Of a DNA stretch of 6,629 nt, positions 5,265-6,629 are shown piece after piece (the first letter of the stretch is position 1; every line of letters starts with the position of its first letter). Under the pieces are notes generated by a model. That model had not been told where the DNA came from. It did no database searches and saw only the letters and a program-made list of their open reading frames with translations. A program made the translations under genes and the position numbers. The stretch is from Clostridia bacterium (GTDB lineage: Bacteria; Bacillota_A; Clostridia; Oscillospirales; CAG-272): contig JAGBGV010000031.1 of assembly GCA_017935805.1 (NCBI GenBank), positions 1 through 6,629 of the forward strand, in the 5' to 3' direction.

Positions 5265-6629
5265 TCATCGGTGAAACAGCTTTTTTGTTTCGTATATAGG
5301 CTCACAGGTGAGATTCAACGCCAACTTGCGGAAAATAGTTGAGTCAACATGAGATACTATAACACTTGAGTGTGCCTCGCAGTTCTTAAGCAGCGGCAGA
5401 CAGTCGAGAGCTGCTTTGGCGTTGGGGTCGGAGGCTGCACAGATGGACAGCGCGATCAGGATCTCATCGGCGTGAAGTCTTGGATTGTTGGAGCCGAGAC
5501 TGCCGGTCTTGAGCTTGCAGATAGGCTCAATAACGGAGGGGGAGATAAGATGAATACTGTCATCAATCCCGGCGAGAGTTTTGAGAGCATTGAGCAGAAC
5601 AGCCGCGCAGGATCCGAGGAGAGCACTTGTCTTTCCGGTTACGATCTGCCCGTTGTGAAGCTCAATTGCGGCAGACGGGCCATCAGTCAGTGCGGCTTTG
5701 TCAAGTGCTGCCTGAACCACAGGTCTGTCGTCCGGGCACACTTTTGCACGGTTCATGATAAGTTCTGCCTTGTATACCTCTTCTGCATCACAAAGACCTT
5801 TGCGCTTCTTCACGAGACAGTTGTAGTATCTGCGAACGATCTCCATTTTTGCAGCGTGGCAAACAGCGTCGTTGTCATAAATGCAGAAGCCGACCATATT
5901 CACACCCATGTCGGTAGGGCTCTTGTACGGGCATTCGCCGTAGATCCCTTCAAACAACCTGCGGAGAACAGGGAAGATCTCTACATCGCGATTGTAGTTG
6001 ACTGTGGTTTCGCCGTAAGCCTCCATGTGGAATGGGTCGATCAGATTTACATCGGAAAGGTCAGCAGTTGCGGCTTCATATGCAATATTTACGGGATGGT
6101 TCAAAGGAAGATTCCATACGGGGAATGTCTCGAACTTTGCATAGCCGGATTTGATGCCACGCTTATTATCGTGATAAAGCTGTGATAAACATGTAGCCAT
6201 TTTACCGCTTCCGGGTCCCGGCGCTGTGACTACTACAAGTTCGCGTGTGGTTTCAATATAATCATTCTTACCGTAACCGTCTTCGCTTACGATCAGCTTC
6301 ACGTTTGTGGGATATCCTTCAATAGGGTAATGCTTGAATACTCGAATTCCGAGGCTGTTCAGGCGGTTGATAAATTTATCGGCAGATGCCTGACCGGTGT
6401 AGTGGGTGATGACAACACTGCCAACATATAGCCCACAGTCGTGGAATGCATCAATGAGACGGAGCGCATCCATATCATAGGTGATACCAAGATCGGCACG
6501 CATTTTGTTCTGTTCAATCGCAGCTGCAGAAACAACTATAACCATTTCTGCCTTGTCTTTGAGCGTGAGAAGCATATTGATCTTACTGTCAGGCTTGAAT
6601 CCGGGAAGAACTCTGGATGCGTGATAGTC
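5265..6629 (-). CDS. UPF0371 / DUF1846 family protein (partial, N-terminus outside window)
   Basis: The frame is open to the window edge and encodes 454 residues starting DYHASRVLPGFKPDSK, so the Met at 6575 is internal and not the start. Family members are about 490-505 residues, meaning roughly 40-45 N-terminal residues are missing. I recognise UPF0371/DUF1846 (PF08903) from LGITYDMDALRLIDAF, HYPIEGYPTNV, GYGKNDYIETTR, VTAPGPGSGKMATCLSQ, GYAKFETFPVWNLPL, YEAATADL, DPFHMEAYGETTVNYNRD, SPTDMGVNMVGF and the C-terminal NLTCEPIYETKKLFH. The family is widespread in Firmicutes and some Actinobacteria and has structures, but no reaction that I can state. The APGPGSGK segment (136-143) resembles a phosphate-binding loop yet lacks the exact Walker A spacing and the Ser/Thr after Lys, so nucleotide binding is only a suggestion. 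There is no signal peptide in the visible part and no membrane segment; probably cytoplasmic. It ends at its own terminator and appears unrelated to the exporter operon. Confidence 0.93.
   Translation of the reverse strand, partial: DYHASRVLPGFKPDSKINMLLTLKDKAEMVIVVSAAAIEQNKMRADLGITYDMDALRLIDAFHDCGLYVGSVVITHYTGQASADKFINRLNSLGIRVFKHYPIEGYPTNVKLIVSEDGYGKNDYIETTRELVVVTAPGPGSGKMATCLSQLYHDNKRGIKSGYAKFETFPVWNLPLNHPVNIAYEAATADLSDVNLIDPFHMEAYGETTVNYNRDVEIFPVLRRLFEGIYGECPYKSPTDMGVNMVGFCIYDNDAVCHAAKMEIVRRYYNCLVKKRKGLCDAEEVYKAELIMNRAKVCPDDRPVVQAALDKAALTDGPSAAIELHNGQIVTGKTSALLGSCAAVLLNALKTLAGIDDSIHLISPSVIEPICKLKTGSLGSNNPRLHADEILIALSICAASDPNAKAALDCLPLLKNCEAHSSVIVSHVDSTIFRKLALNLTCEPIYETKKLFHR

Noticed and set aside
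5370..6185. Plus-strand open frame of 271 codons opposite the UPF0371 gene
   Set aside because: The minus strand encodes highly conserved family motifs across this whole stretch; the plus-strand translation is Cys- and Val-rich without recognisable motifs.
5265..6575. UPF0371 gene starting at the Met encoded at 6575
   Set aside because: The upstream codons to the window edge (DYHASRVLPGFKPDSKIN) match the family N-terminal region, so this Met is internal and the gene is partial.

Overview
The window looks like chromosomal DNA from an anaerobic member of the Bacillota, class Clostridia, probably a gut or rumen Oscillospiraceae-type organism. This rests on an [FeFe]-hydrogenase C-terminus, a UPF0371/DUF1846 protein, a heterodimeric ABC exporter of the type common in Firmicutes, strong GGAGG ribosome binding sites, sigma-A promoters with a TRTGn extension, and moderate GC. 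The species cannot be named from the sequence alone.

Layout: the last 24 codons of a plus-strand [FeFe] hydrogenase (1-75) end at a rho-independent terminator (95-132). Everything after that is on the minus strand. From right to left these are: a UPF0371/DUF1846 protein whose N-terminus lies beyond the window (5265-6629), closed by its own terminator (5215-5247); a promoter (5153-5181) driving two overlapping ABC half-transporter genes (3368-5101 and 1549-3375); a ThuA-like protein (771-1490) with its own probable promoter overlapping the stop codon of the second ABC gene, closed by a terminator (725-757); and a small AT-rich gene (174-656) with a near-consensus promoter, a good ribosome binding site and a terminator, but broken by one in-frame TAA.

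How the genes work together: the two ABC proteins should form one heterodimeric exporter. The replacements that make one ATP site non-catalytic are divided between the subunits as expected: the first gene has Asp for the catalytic Glu and Gln for the switch His, and the second has a non-canonical ISKGQ signature. No terminator was seen between the second ABC gene and the ThuA-like gene, so ThuA may be transcribed both by read-through and from its own promoter. The transported substrate is not evident and no regulator gene is in the window.

The most unusual stretch is roughly 174-695. It is about 29% GC by hand count over 181-660, while the flanking genes are clearly richer (one sampled line in the ThuA gene is 55%). 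It holds a complete single-gene transcription unit interrupted by one nonsense codon. I found no insertion sequence, CRISPR array, tRNA, rRNA or convincing new multi-gene system.
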